From Paenibacillus sp. PAMC 26794 (lineage in GTDB: Bacteria; Bacillota; Bacilli; Paenibacillales; Paenibacillaceae): a stretch of 64,000 nucleotides of DNA. Both the position numbers and the translations under genes were made by a program. Under the pieces are notes generated by a model. That model saw only the letters and a program-made list of their open reading frames with translations. It did no database searches and was not told where the DNA came from. Below are positions 57,041 through 64,000 of this stretch, piece by piece (the stretch's first letter is position 1; each line of letters starts with the position of its first letter). The DNA lies in contig NZ_ANHX01000029.1 in the NCBI RefSeq assembly GCF_000316035.1, positions 1 to 64,000 on the forward strand, given 5' to 3'.

Positions 57041-57256
57041 TTATTTTTTGTATTTTGATGCTTTACCTTGACCTTTGCCTGTTTGGCCTGTGTTTTCTAC
57101 ACCGAACTCGGCATTGAATTTTTCATCAGGTGTTTGGAAATTATCTTGTACTTTGTTTTGAGCGGATTGCTTCACTTTAGCTGCTGCATTCTCTTCTCCA
57201 AACTCTGCATTATACTTCTCGTTCGGCGTTTGGGATCCTTGAGATTTCTTAGCCAC
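57041..57256 (-). CDS. Gamma-type small acid-soluble spore protein
   Basis: 71 residues from a GTG with AGAGGTG upstream. Two copies of the TPxEKxNAEFGxEN repeat, Lys/Gln/Asn-rich, no hydrophobic core. This is the gamma-type SASP (SspE-like), a spore amino-acid reserve degraded at germination. It should be expressed in the forespore; no promoter was assigned. Confidence 0.9.
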   Translation of the reverse strand: MAKKSQGSQTPNEKYNAEFGEENAAAKVKQSAQNKVQDNFQTPDEKFNAEFGVENTGQTGKGQGKASKYKK

Positions 57257-57368
57257 AACGAATCACCTCTCTCTTCATATTTACGATGCATTGCTGCACC
57301 GCGGGGTTCGTCCCCAGTCAGTATTATGTGAAGAGAGCACTTCAGTTATTCATGTTCAACATGTGAAA

Positions 57369-58160
57369 TTATATGGCCTTGTCCAACCACGAATCCGGTA
57401 CGGATTTGTACACATCGATCGCATCGGCCAACTCGCTGAGCATCTTTTCTGTACACTTTCCAGCGCCTTGCCTGATCACCTGTACCTCCACATCCTTTTT
57501 GCCCCACTCTTTGTACACTTGCTTGGTTGTCGGGAAATACAGATCGATTTTATTGCCTTTGATCGCTGAACCGGTATCTGCAACAATTCCGTAACCATAG
57601 CCCGGAATGTACAGAATGGACCCCATCGGGAACAATTTTGGATCAGCTGCAATCGTGGAAACTGTTTCTTTATCACGACGTACTTTTACACCAGAATACG
57701 TAATTCCGTATTGAGGATGTTTTGGTCCTTTTCCTGTAGACTCCACACCTGCCGTATATCCCGTTGCTGTAACCTTTTGTGTACCCAGGATTTGTTCTGA
57801 ACGCGGAGCAAGCACCGGCATAGACGGATCTGCCACTTGTTTCTCTGGAAGTTCAGGCCTTGGAATGACCATCGGTTGTGGTGACCACAGTAAAGCCATA
57901 TACACCATGGTCGTCAGCTGGGCCTCATCGCTGTATTGATGGCTGACCTGTTCTGGAAATTTTTGATCAGACTTGCTCGAAGTCTCAATAATCCGACCTT
58001 CACTACCGCTGCTCTGACTCTCGACATGCAGTACTGTACTTTCCTCTTCAAATGTATAGGCATCCGCCTGATTCAGGTTAATCATCATCCCGGCGAACAT
58101 CACACAGCCAACCAATAAACCCCGTATATGTTTCTTTTGAATTGAGAATTGCTTTTTCAT
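57369..58160 (-). CDS. Secreted 3D-domain protein (YuiC-like)
   Basis: 263 residues. Signal peptide (about 1-34, ending ADA), a Ser-rich linker, then a 3D domain (about 125-235) with ATGYTAG, the catalytic-type Asp residues in [23 protein letters not shown] and the C-terminal VQVIRQG. 3D domains occur in lytic transglycosylases related to MltA and resuscitation factors, so cell-wall or spore peptidoglycan cleavage is likely. GGGGGAGG before the ATG. Confidence 0.88.
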   Translation of the reverse strand: MKKQFSIQKKHIRGLLVGCVMFAGMMINLNQADAYTFEEESTVLHVESQSSGSEGRIIETSSKSDQKFPEQVSHQYSDEAQLTTMVYMALLWSPQPMVIPRPELPEKQVADPSMPVLAPRSEQILGTQKVTATGYTAGVESTGKGPKHPQYGITYSGVKVRRDKETVSTIAADPKLFPMGSILYIPGYGYGIVADTGSAIKGNKIDLYFPTTKQVYKEWGKKDVEVQVIRQGAGKCTEKMLSELADAIDVYKSVPDSWLDKAI

Positions 58161-58237
58161 TGTATAACCTCCCCCTCACTGCAAAGGTTTTCCAAAAAGC
58201 AATTAATCTATACTTTTTACTGCAAACACTACGAAAA

Positions 58238-58280
58238 AACGCCTGAATAACATAGGTCAATCCCATGTTATCCAGGCGTT
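58238..58280. terminator. Terminator after thrS
   Basis: AACGCCTG/CAGGCGTT extended by AATAACAT/ATGTTAT with small bulges, followed on minus by TTTTTTCG. Confidence 0.88.
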
Positions 58281-58336
58281 ATGCAGAGTGATCAGCGCAA
58301 CCTATGCACTGGTCATCTAATAGATCATTTGTTCAT

Positions 58337-60274
58337 TTATACCAAACGTGTTGCGATTTCTTCTTTCAATTGAGCGATTATTTCATCGACCGGTTTCATA
58401 CCCAGATCGCCTTCTCCACGCTTACGCACGGATACGGCTTCTGCATTACGCTCATTCTCACCAACAACAAACATATAAGGCATTTTCTCAAGCTGCGCCT
58501 CACGGATTTTATATCCAAGCTTCTCATTCCGCAGATCGGCTTCAGCAGAGATTCCCGCACGTTTCAGCTTCGCTTCCACTTCACGCGCATAATCGTCGAA
58601 GTTTCCGGATACTGGGATCACTTTTGCCTGAACCGGAGACAACCACAGCGGGAAAGCTCCTGCAAAGTTCTCCAGCAAGAATGCTGTGAAACGTTCCATT
58701 GTACTAATTACCCCGCGGTGAATAACGACCGGACGATGTTTCTGTCCGTCATCTCCCACATATTCAAGTTCAAAGCGCTCAGGCAACAGGAAGTCCAGTT
58801 GAACCGTAGACAATGTCTCTTCTTTGCCCAGGGCTGTTTTGATCTGAACATCCAGTTTCGGACCGTAGAACGCTGCTTCACCATCAGCTTCGTAGAAAGG
58901 AAGGTCAAGCTCTTCCACAACTTCACGCAGCATGCGTTGGGACATCTCCCACATCTCGTCGTTCTGGAAGTATTTCTCGGTATCCTTCGGATCGCGATAG
59001 GACAGACGGAAACGATATTCGTTGATACCGAAATCCTTATAGACTGTTTGAATCAACTCGATAACACGAGCGAACTCTTCTTTGATCTGATCCGGGCGTG
59101 CAAAAATGTGTGAGTCGTTCAGTGTCATTGCACGTACACGATGCAGACCTGTTAATGCCCCCGACATTTCATAACGGTGCATCATACCAAGCTCTGCAAT
59201 ACGGATTGGCAGATCACGGTAGCTGTGCATGCTGGACTTGTACACCATCATATGGTGAGGACAGTTCATTGGACGGAGAACGAGTTCCTCGTTATCCATA
59301 ACCATTTTCGGGAACATATCTTCCTGGTAGTGCTCCCAGTGTCCAGATGTTTTGTACAATTCCACGTTACCCAGAACCGGTGTGTATACATGCTGGTATC
59401 CCAGGCTTTCTTCCAGATCCACAATATAACGCTCCAGAGTACGGCGCAGCTTCGCACCGTTAGGCAACCAGATTGGCAGGCCTTGGCCGACCAGTTGGGA
59501 GAATGTGAACATTTCGAGCTCTTTACCCAACTTACGGTGATCCCGTTTGCGAGCTTCTTCGAGGAAGTGCAAATGCTCGTCCAGCTGTGCTTTTTTCACA
59601 AAAGCCGTACCATAGATACGTTGCAGCATTTTGTTTTTGCTATCTCCACGCCAGTAAGCACCCGCGACATTCATCAGTTTGAACACTTTGATTTTGCTAG
59701 TTGATGGTACGTGAGGACCACGACACAAGTCGAAGAATTCACCTTGCTCATAAATCGTAATCACGCTGTCCGCTGGCAAATCACGAATCAACTCAAGTTT
59801 GTACGGATCGCCCACTTCTTCGAACGTTTTGATCGCGTCCTCGCGGCTAACTTCCTTACGTACAATTGGCAAGTTCTCGTTCACAATACGTTCCATTTCC
59901 TTCTCGATCTTTTGCAGATCTTCGGGATTGAGCGCATGTTCGAGGTCCATATCATAGTAGAAACCATCTTCAATGACAGGGCCGATACCGAGGCGTACCT
60001 CTTTGTTACCATATAAACGTTTCACTGCTTGAGCCATCAAGTGAGCTGTACTATGACGCATCACTTCAAGTCCTTCTGGTGAATCCAGAGTTACGATCTC
60101 CACCAATGCTCCCTCATGAAGTGTTGTGGACAAGTCCACCACGATACCATCCAGCTTGCCGGCTACGGCATTTTTGCGCAATCCGCTGCTAATTGAAGCG
60201 GCTACGTCCTCAATGCTGCTGCTATCCGCGTACTCACGTACCGAACCATCCGGTAATTTAATGTTCACTGCCAT
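58337..60274 (-). CDS. thrS: Threonyl-tRNA synthetase
   Basis: 645 residues from the ATG at 60274; a nearer ATG at 60283 is too close to AGGAGG. Order: TGS domain (1-62), editing domain with [12 protein letters not shown] (about 70-210), class II catalytic core with [25 protein letters not shown] and HRGVIST, then the anticodon-binding domain. Charges tRNA-Thr. Controlled by the T-box leader upstream. Confidence 0.97.
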   Translation of the reverse strand: MAVNIKLPDGSVREYADSSSIEDVAASISSGLRKNAVAGKLDGIVVDLSTTLHEGALVEIVTLDSPEGLEVMRHSTAHLMAQAVKRLYGNKEVRLGIGPVIEDGFYYDMDLEHALNPEDLQKIEKEMERIVNENLPIVRKEVSREDAIKTFEEVGDPYKLELIRDLPADSVITIYEQGEFFDLCRGPHVPSTSKIKVFKLMNVAGAYWRGDSKNKMLQRIYGTAFVKKAQLDEHLHFLEEARKRDHRKLGKELEMFTFSQLVGQGLPIWLPNGAKLRRTLERYIVDLEESLGYQHVYTPVLGNVELYKTSGHWEHYQEDMFPKMVMDNEELVLRPMNCPHHMMVYKSSMHSYRDLPIRIAELGMMHRYEMSGALTGLHRVRAMTLNDSHIFARPDQIKEEFARVIELIQTVYKDFGINEYRFRLSYRDPKDTEKYFQNDEMWEMSQRMLREVVEELDLPFYEADGEAAFYGPKLDVQIKTALGKEETLSTVQLDFLLPERFELEYVGDDGQKHRPVVIHRGVISTMERFTAFLLENFAGAFPLWLSPVQAKVIPVSGNFDDYAREVEAKLKRAGISAEADLRNEKLGYKIREAQLEKMPYMFVVGENERNAEAVSVRKRGEGDLGMKPVDEIIAQLKEEIATRLV

Positions 60275-60359
60275 TTGTCTCATTCCTCCTGTTAATGTAA
60301 CCTTCGTGTCCAGATATTCATGGACTGATTATCTATTGCTATTCCAGTCATTTTGCAAA

Positions 60360-60660
60360 GGAACGCAAAAAACACCCGTCCCGGCAAAGGGACGAGTGAT
60401 GTATACTCGTGGTTCCACCCTAATTCAGCTGATTCATCCATATTCGGAAATACAGCCCTCATTGGCATGACGATAACGGGCATGACCCGGCAGATCCTTA
60501 CTCGCGGATAATCCCCAATAAAGGCGATATTCTAACTCCACTTTCAAAATTGCAGCTACAAAGGGGTAAACCATACGTGATATCCGGAGGAAATTTCAGC
60601 CTGGGTCCCTCTCTCTGCACCGATCTTGCGTGTGGTTGTTGTCTTTGTCAACGCTTTTGG
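60360..60660 (-). ncRNA. T-box leader of thrS
   Basis: The minus-strand transcript contains the T-box core AATTAGGGTGGAACCACGAG (60405-60424), which captures uncharged tRNA. An upstream Stem I region has GAGAGGGACC and GTAGCTGC elements. A Thr codon ACC (60565-60567) stands where the specifier is expected. A terminator CACTCGTCCC/GGGACGGGTG with six U (60366-60398) follows. A -35 TTGACA with a weak -10 CAAGAT lies at about 60622-60650. Confidence 0.9.
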
Positions 60661-60689
60661 TTCAAAGGTTCACATGAAAAATTCATGGA

Positions 60690-61634
60690 TCAACAGTTAT
60701 TATAATTGCCGAGATCACTTGCGTCAAGACCTGTCAACAATCCTGAGCGCAGCACTTCGCATTCCGGGCAATGATGACATATTTGCACTTTGTCTTCAAA
60801 GATCTGGCAGATGGTCGAGATGATTGGCAGATCCGGGGTGCGTGTATGGAGCATGACCTTCTCAGGAGAGATCGAGATGAGTGTACTTACAATCATATCT
60901 TCGATATCCATCTCCAGTTCCAGACCCGGCATTTCCACAACGACCTGTTCATCCTTTTGCACGGGTAATAGATTAAGTCCAGCATCCAGGACCTGAAATT
61001 CATGTTTTCCCTTGTGTACAAGATGGACCAGAGGTACTTTGGCTTCTTGAAAAAACACAAAATATTTTAAAAGCCCCATAAACTCTTCATACTGCCGATC
61101 CATCCAGAACTCATCCAGCGCATACTCCACTAATTCCTGAAGCTCCTGCTTATATGGCCGTATGCGGAAGTTGATAATACCTTCAAGGTGAAAAAAGTGA
61201 ACATCCTCCAGGTCCTGCCGTAGTCCATTGGCTAACGTAGTACGGCGGCGCTCCCGAAGTCCGGGCTGATCCAAATCACCATTTAATAGAAGTGGCATGC
61301 AAATTCGATTGACCTTCTCCACCTCATGCTCATCCATGACAGAACATGCCTTGGCGATCATATCCTCCGCCATGCTCCGTTCTTGTGTCTCCATAATGAA
61401 GTCGGCGAGTCCAAGGGAGAGCAGATCACTGATCCGGGGAAGCCATTGCTGGAAGTCTTCGTGATTCTCATTCCCTCTGCACACCCAAGTTGCTCTTCCA
61501 TCATTATGTTTGAAGGTGAGCCGAAATCCTCTTTTACTTATATGTAAACCTTTGGTTTTTTCCTTGACACAACGATAAAATTGATCCGCTTCCTCTTGCC
61601 CCGATACATCGGTCCATACAGCAAACAGTTCCAA
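60690..61634 (-). CDS. ytxC: YtxC family sporulation protein
   Basis: 314 residues from a TTG at 61634 with GGAG eight bases upstream (a GTG at 61643 touches the ribosome site). It is largely helical and acidic, with LEDVHFFHLEGIINFRIRPYKQELQELVEYALDEF in the centre and a Cys/His cluster at the C-terminus (CHHCPEC). YtxC is a predicted sporulation protein of unknown function. It lies directly upstream of thrS, as in Bacillus. Confidence 0.85.
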   Translation of the reverse strand: MELFAVWTDVSGQEEADQFYRCVKEKTKGLHISKRGFRLTFKHNDGRATWVCRGNENHEDFQQWLPRISDLLSLGLADFIMETQERSMAEDMIAKACSVMDEHEVEKVNRICMPLLLNGDLDQPGLRERRRTTLANGLRQDLEDVHFFHLEGIINFRIRPYKQELQELVEYALDEFWMDRQYEEFMGLLKYFVFFQEAKVPLVHLVHKGKHEFQVLDAGLNLLPVQKDEQVVVEMPGLELEMDIEDMIVSTLISISPEKVMLHTRTPDLPIISTICQIFEDKVQICHHCPECEVLRSGLLTGLDASDLGNYNNC

Positions 61635-61764
61635 AAGAATCACTCCTTTCCTTCCTGTTCAAAGTATATGGCAAGGCCGATGGGGATATACGAAGCGGAT
61701 TGATGGAAAGCGTGTCATGATTTCTCAGTATATTATGAAGAGGTTTGGAGTTAAGACAAAAATG

Positions 61765-61783
61765 TGTTATTATTTTAATAACA
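61765..61783. promoter_or_regulatory. Perfect 19-base palindrome
   Basis: TGTTATTA-TTT-TAATAACA, a perfect 8-3-8 inverted repeat in the divergent ytxC/61815 spacer. It overlaps a possible -10 TTTAAT. The regulator is unknown. Confidence 0.55.
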
Positions 61784-61814
61784 GTATGTTTCACGGAAAA
61801 GGAGGGAAGCCAAA

Positions 61815-62219
61815 ATGAGACAACAACCTAGAATACTCCACTACACGATCATTATCATTTTGTGCGTTTTCCAAGCCTTGTGCTTCCCTGTTCCGATGCA
61901 GTCCGAATCTGCCGTTGGGGTGCCTGTAGAAGCAACTTCCAACAAGGAAGTGCTGTTGCAAATATCCGAATCCCAGCAGAAACCTGTCATTCGCAAATAC
62001 CCACAAGTCATGTCCAAGCTGATTGCGGTTACGCATAATAAGCCTGTCTTTCTTGTCCTCGCATTGTTATTGATGCTGCGAATTCCTACAACGGGTCTGT
62101 CCTTTAAACCGTGGTATTGTCTGTTCAAACGCAAATTATTTCTGCTACCTATTAAGTTTACCAGCATGTATGTATCCCTCACCCCTATAGCACCAAAATA
62201 CGTGAACGCTATTCACTAG
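61815..62219 (+). CDS. Small membrane protein of unknown function
   Basis: 134 residues with AAAGGAGGG before the ATG. A signal-anchor-like helix (about 8-26) and a second hydrophobic segment (about 77-95) are separated by a polar loop. The C-terminal part is basic and hydrophobic. No family recognised. It precedes khtT by about 290 bases. Confidence 0.6.
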   Translation: MRQQPRILHYTIIIILCVFQALCFPVPMQSESAVGVPVEATSNKEVLLQISESQQKPVIRKYPQVMSKLIAVTHNKPVFLVLALLLMLRIPTTGLSFKPWYCLFKRKLFLLPIKFTSMYVSLTPIAPKYVNAIH

Positions 62220-62512
62220 CCGTTACGACGTATTTACAGGTTGCTTTTGCATGGAGACACCTCTGTATTTAAGACGGTGTGCTTGTGCATAACTTATAAC
62301 CCTTTTAGCACACGTTAGATAAACCAATATTTATGATAGTACCTATTTTTGTTGTACCCACACCGACAAATTCAAATCATATGGCTGTGTCAGGAATTTC
62401 TGGCTCTGTTTACCCGTATCTTTTGATGTTCCTTTGAGCAGCAGATTAATCATTTTCGGGAAATAAGCCTGTCTTCTGTGGCCAGCCCCTAATTATAAGG
62501 AGGCAACAATCC
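62220..62512. other. 293-base intergenic region before khtT
   Basis: AT-rich. I looked for a ydaO-type c-di-AMP riboswitch, common before potassium genes, and did not see its conserved blocks. AAGGAGG precedes the khtT ATG. Confidence 0.4.
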
Positions 62513-63007
62513 ATGGATGTACGCGAAACAGACTTGCCGGGAATCGGCAAAAAATTTCAGATTGAAACAAGCAGCGGTGATAAAATGGTCATTATTATTC
62601 ACGATGACGGTCGCCGGGAAATGTACCACTTCGAGTATGATGATCCCGATCAAAGCATCTCGATGATCACACTTGACGATTACGAAGCACGACAGATTGC
62701 TGCTATTGTTGGTGGATTAACTTACAAACCAAAGCAGCTTGAAAATATTGAAGTAACGTTTGACGACCTGATTATCGAGTGGTACAAAATCGAACCATCC
62801 TTCGGAAGTATCGGTAAATCCATCGGTGAATTGGACGTACGTCAAAACTCTGGGGCAACGGTTATCGCCGTTGTAGAGAAAAACCACAAAAAACACATCA
62901 GCCCAGGTCCGGAGGTAGTTATCAGTGCAGAATCCACGGTGGTAGCCGTTGGCGAACGCAATCAGCAGAAACTGTTTAAATCCCTCCTCCTGACTGGAAG
63001 GGGGTAA
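62513..63007 (+). CDS. khtT: K+/H+ antiporter regulatory subunit (KhtT-like)
   Basis: 164 residues. The N-terminal domain (1-75) precedes an RCK-C (TrkA-C) domain (about 78-160) with [31 protein letters not shown]. In Bacillus KhtT gates the antiporter KhtU, and RCK-C domains of this type bind c-di-AMP. It lies 4 bases before khtU in one operon. Confidence 0.88.
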   Translation: MDVRETDLPGIGKKFQIETSSGDKMVIIIHDDGRREMYHFEYDDPDQSISMITLDDYEARQIAAIVGGLTYKPKQLENIEVTFDDLIIEWYKIEPSFGSIGKSIGELDVRQNSGATVIAVVEKNHKKHISPGPEVVISAESTVVAVGERNQQKLFKSLLLTGRG

Positions 63008-63011
63008 ATAG

Positions 63012-64000
63012 ATGGATCATTTGATATTCGAAGTAGGTCTGGCCCTTGTGCTCATTGCGGCAGCCGGCCTTTTATCGGCAAAACTAAGATTTTCGGTCGT
63101 TCCGTTTTATATTCTGATCGGGATGGCCGTTGGGCCACATGCCATGAAAATCTGGCATCTGGACTTCCGTTTCATTGAGAGTCAGCCTTTTATTGAATTT
63201 ATGGGTCGGATCGGTATTCTGTTCCTTCTCTTCTACCTTGGACTTGAATTCTCGGTAGGTCGTTTAATTAAATCGGGTCGCTCTATTGCAGTTGGTGGCT
63301 CAATCTACATCGCCATTAACTTTACGCTGGGATTAATATTCGGTTTTGTGTCCGGTTTCCCAGTTGCAGAAGCACTTATTATCGCAGGTATAACTACCAT
63401 CTCTTCCAGTGCCATTGTGGCCAAGGTACTCGTCGATTTGAAACGAACGGCCAATCCGGAAACAGAGATGATATTGGGTATTATTATGTTCGAAGATGTA
63501 TTCCTCGCTGTATATATCTCGATCTTGTCCGGACTTGTGCTTAGTGATTCATCCTCCATCGGAGGCGTCATCATGTCCGCACTTATTGCCCTCGGATTCA
63601 TGCTTATCGTGATTATCCTTGGACGTAAAGCAACACCGCTACTAAACAAATTGCTTAAAATTCGATCGAATGAGCTATTCTCTCTCGTTGTATTCGGAGC
63701 CTTGTTCCTGGTAGCTGGTTTCTCTGAAACCATTCATGTTGCCGAAGCGATCGGTGCATTACTGGTTGGTCTTGTGCTTGCTGAAACAGAACATGCAAAA
63801 CGGATTGAGCACTTGATTCTGCCGTTCCGTGACTTCTTTGGAGCAATCTTCTTCTTCAGCTTCGGATTGTCCATTGATCCGTTGTCCCTGGGTGGCGATG
63901 CCGTATGGTTGGCTCTGATTGCAGTTGTTATTACATTGTTCGGTAACTTCCTGGCAGGTATGCTGGCTGGACGCAGTGCAGGACTATCACCCAAAGCATC
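63012..64000 (+). CDS. khtU: CPA2 cation:proton antiporter (KhtU-like), 3' truncated by window
   Basis: 329 codons open to the end of the window; the rest lies outside. The ATG at 63012 follows the khtT stop. Successive hydrophobic helices begin with MDHLIFEVGLALVLIAAAG. SSSAIVAKVLVDL and LLFYLGLEFS are typical of the Na+/H+ exchanger (CPA2) family. Probably exports K+ in exchange for H+ under KhtT control. Confidence 0.88.
   Translation, partial: MDHLIFEVGLALVLIAAAGLLSAKLRFSVVPFYILIGMAVGPHAMKIWHLDFRFIESQPFIEFMGRIGILFLLFYLGLEFSVGRLIKSGRSIAVGGSIYIAINFTLGLIFGFVSGFPVAEALIIAGITTISSSAIVAKVLVDLKRTANPETEMILGIIMFEDVFLAVYISILSGLVLSDSSSIGGVIMSALIALGFMLIVIILGRKATPLLNKLLKIRSNELFSLVVFGALFLVAGFSETIHVAEAIGALLVGLVLAETEHAKRIEHLILPFRDFFGAIFFFSFGLSIDPLSLGGDAVWLALIAVVITLFGNFLAGMLAGRSAGLSPKA

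Noticed and set aside
58304..59113. 269-codon plus-strand ORF opposite thrS
   Set aside because: Antisense shadow of thrS. Its translated sequence has no family pattern, and it crosses the thrS terminator region.
62220..62512. c-di-AMP (ydaO-type) riboswitch before khtT
   Set aside because: Conserved sequence blocks of that riboswitch were not found by eye; a covariance search would settle it.

Overview
The window looks like chromosomal DNA of a Paenibacillus (Bacillota, spore former). The inference rests on sporulation genes (gamma-type SASP, ytxC, yhbH-spoVR-prkA), a T-box threonyl-tRNA synthetase, LiaFSR and CssRS/HtrA-like stress systems, a large modular GH10 xylanase, LacI-controlled sugar operons, and many GTG/TTG starts with strong AGGAGG ribosome sites. 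No rRNA, tRNA, CRISPR array, prophage or insertion sequence was recognised.

Layout. 1-4.6 kb: small membrane proteins, a DegV protein, a PdaA-like deacetylase, a zinc-ribbon protein and an APS kinase (cysC). 4.6-13.3 kb: a minus-strand lasso-peptide (RiPP) operon. In transcription order it encodes a PAPS-type sulfotransferase, the lasso cyclase, two tandem precursor peptides too short for most ORF callers, an HPr-kinase-like peptide kinase, the RRE protein B1, the protease B2, a nucleotidyltransferase and an ABC exporter. A palindromic operator lies in its promoter, and overlapping antiterminator/terminator hairpins lie between the precursors and the enzyme genes. 13.5-29 kb: an MFS transporter, yhbH-spoVR, an MHYT-PAS-GGDEF-EAL protein, xylanase plus LacI regulator, a globin-coupled sensor, prkA and a DUF2161 nuclease-like protein. 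29-34 kb: azoreductase, aminotransferase, an orphan ComA-like regulator and a phosphodiester-glycosidase pair. 34-43 kb: a LacI-controlled operon (esterase, sugar ABC transporter, GH3 glycosidase, LacI), divergent from a serine hydrolase. 43-50 kb: abrB, trmL, serC, a class I-beta-like glutamine synthetase with a GlnR/TnrA-type operator, DAHP synthase and ispH. 50-58 kb: a CssRS-like two-component system with htrA, liaFSR, a SASP and a 3D-domain protein. 58-64 kb: T-box-thrS, ytxC, a small membrane protein and khtT with the 5' part of khtU, which runs off the end.

The most interesting system is the lasso cluster. It carries three potential tailoring activities (C-terminal Ser kinase, nucleotidyltransferase, sulfotransferase), and a stand-alone APS kinase gene lies next to it. 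Both predicted core peptides start with Ala, have Asp9 as ring acceptor, end in Ser, and carry a Tyr in an acidic tail. This suggests a phosphorylated and possibly sulfated lasso peptide pair.
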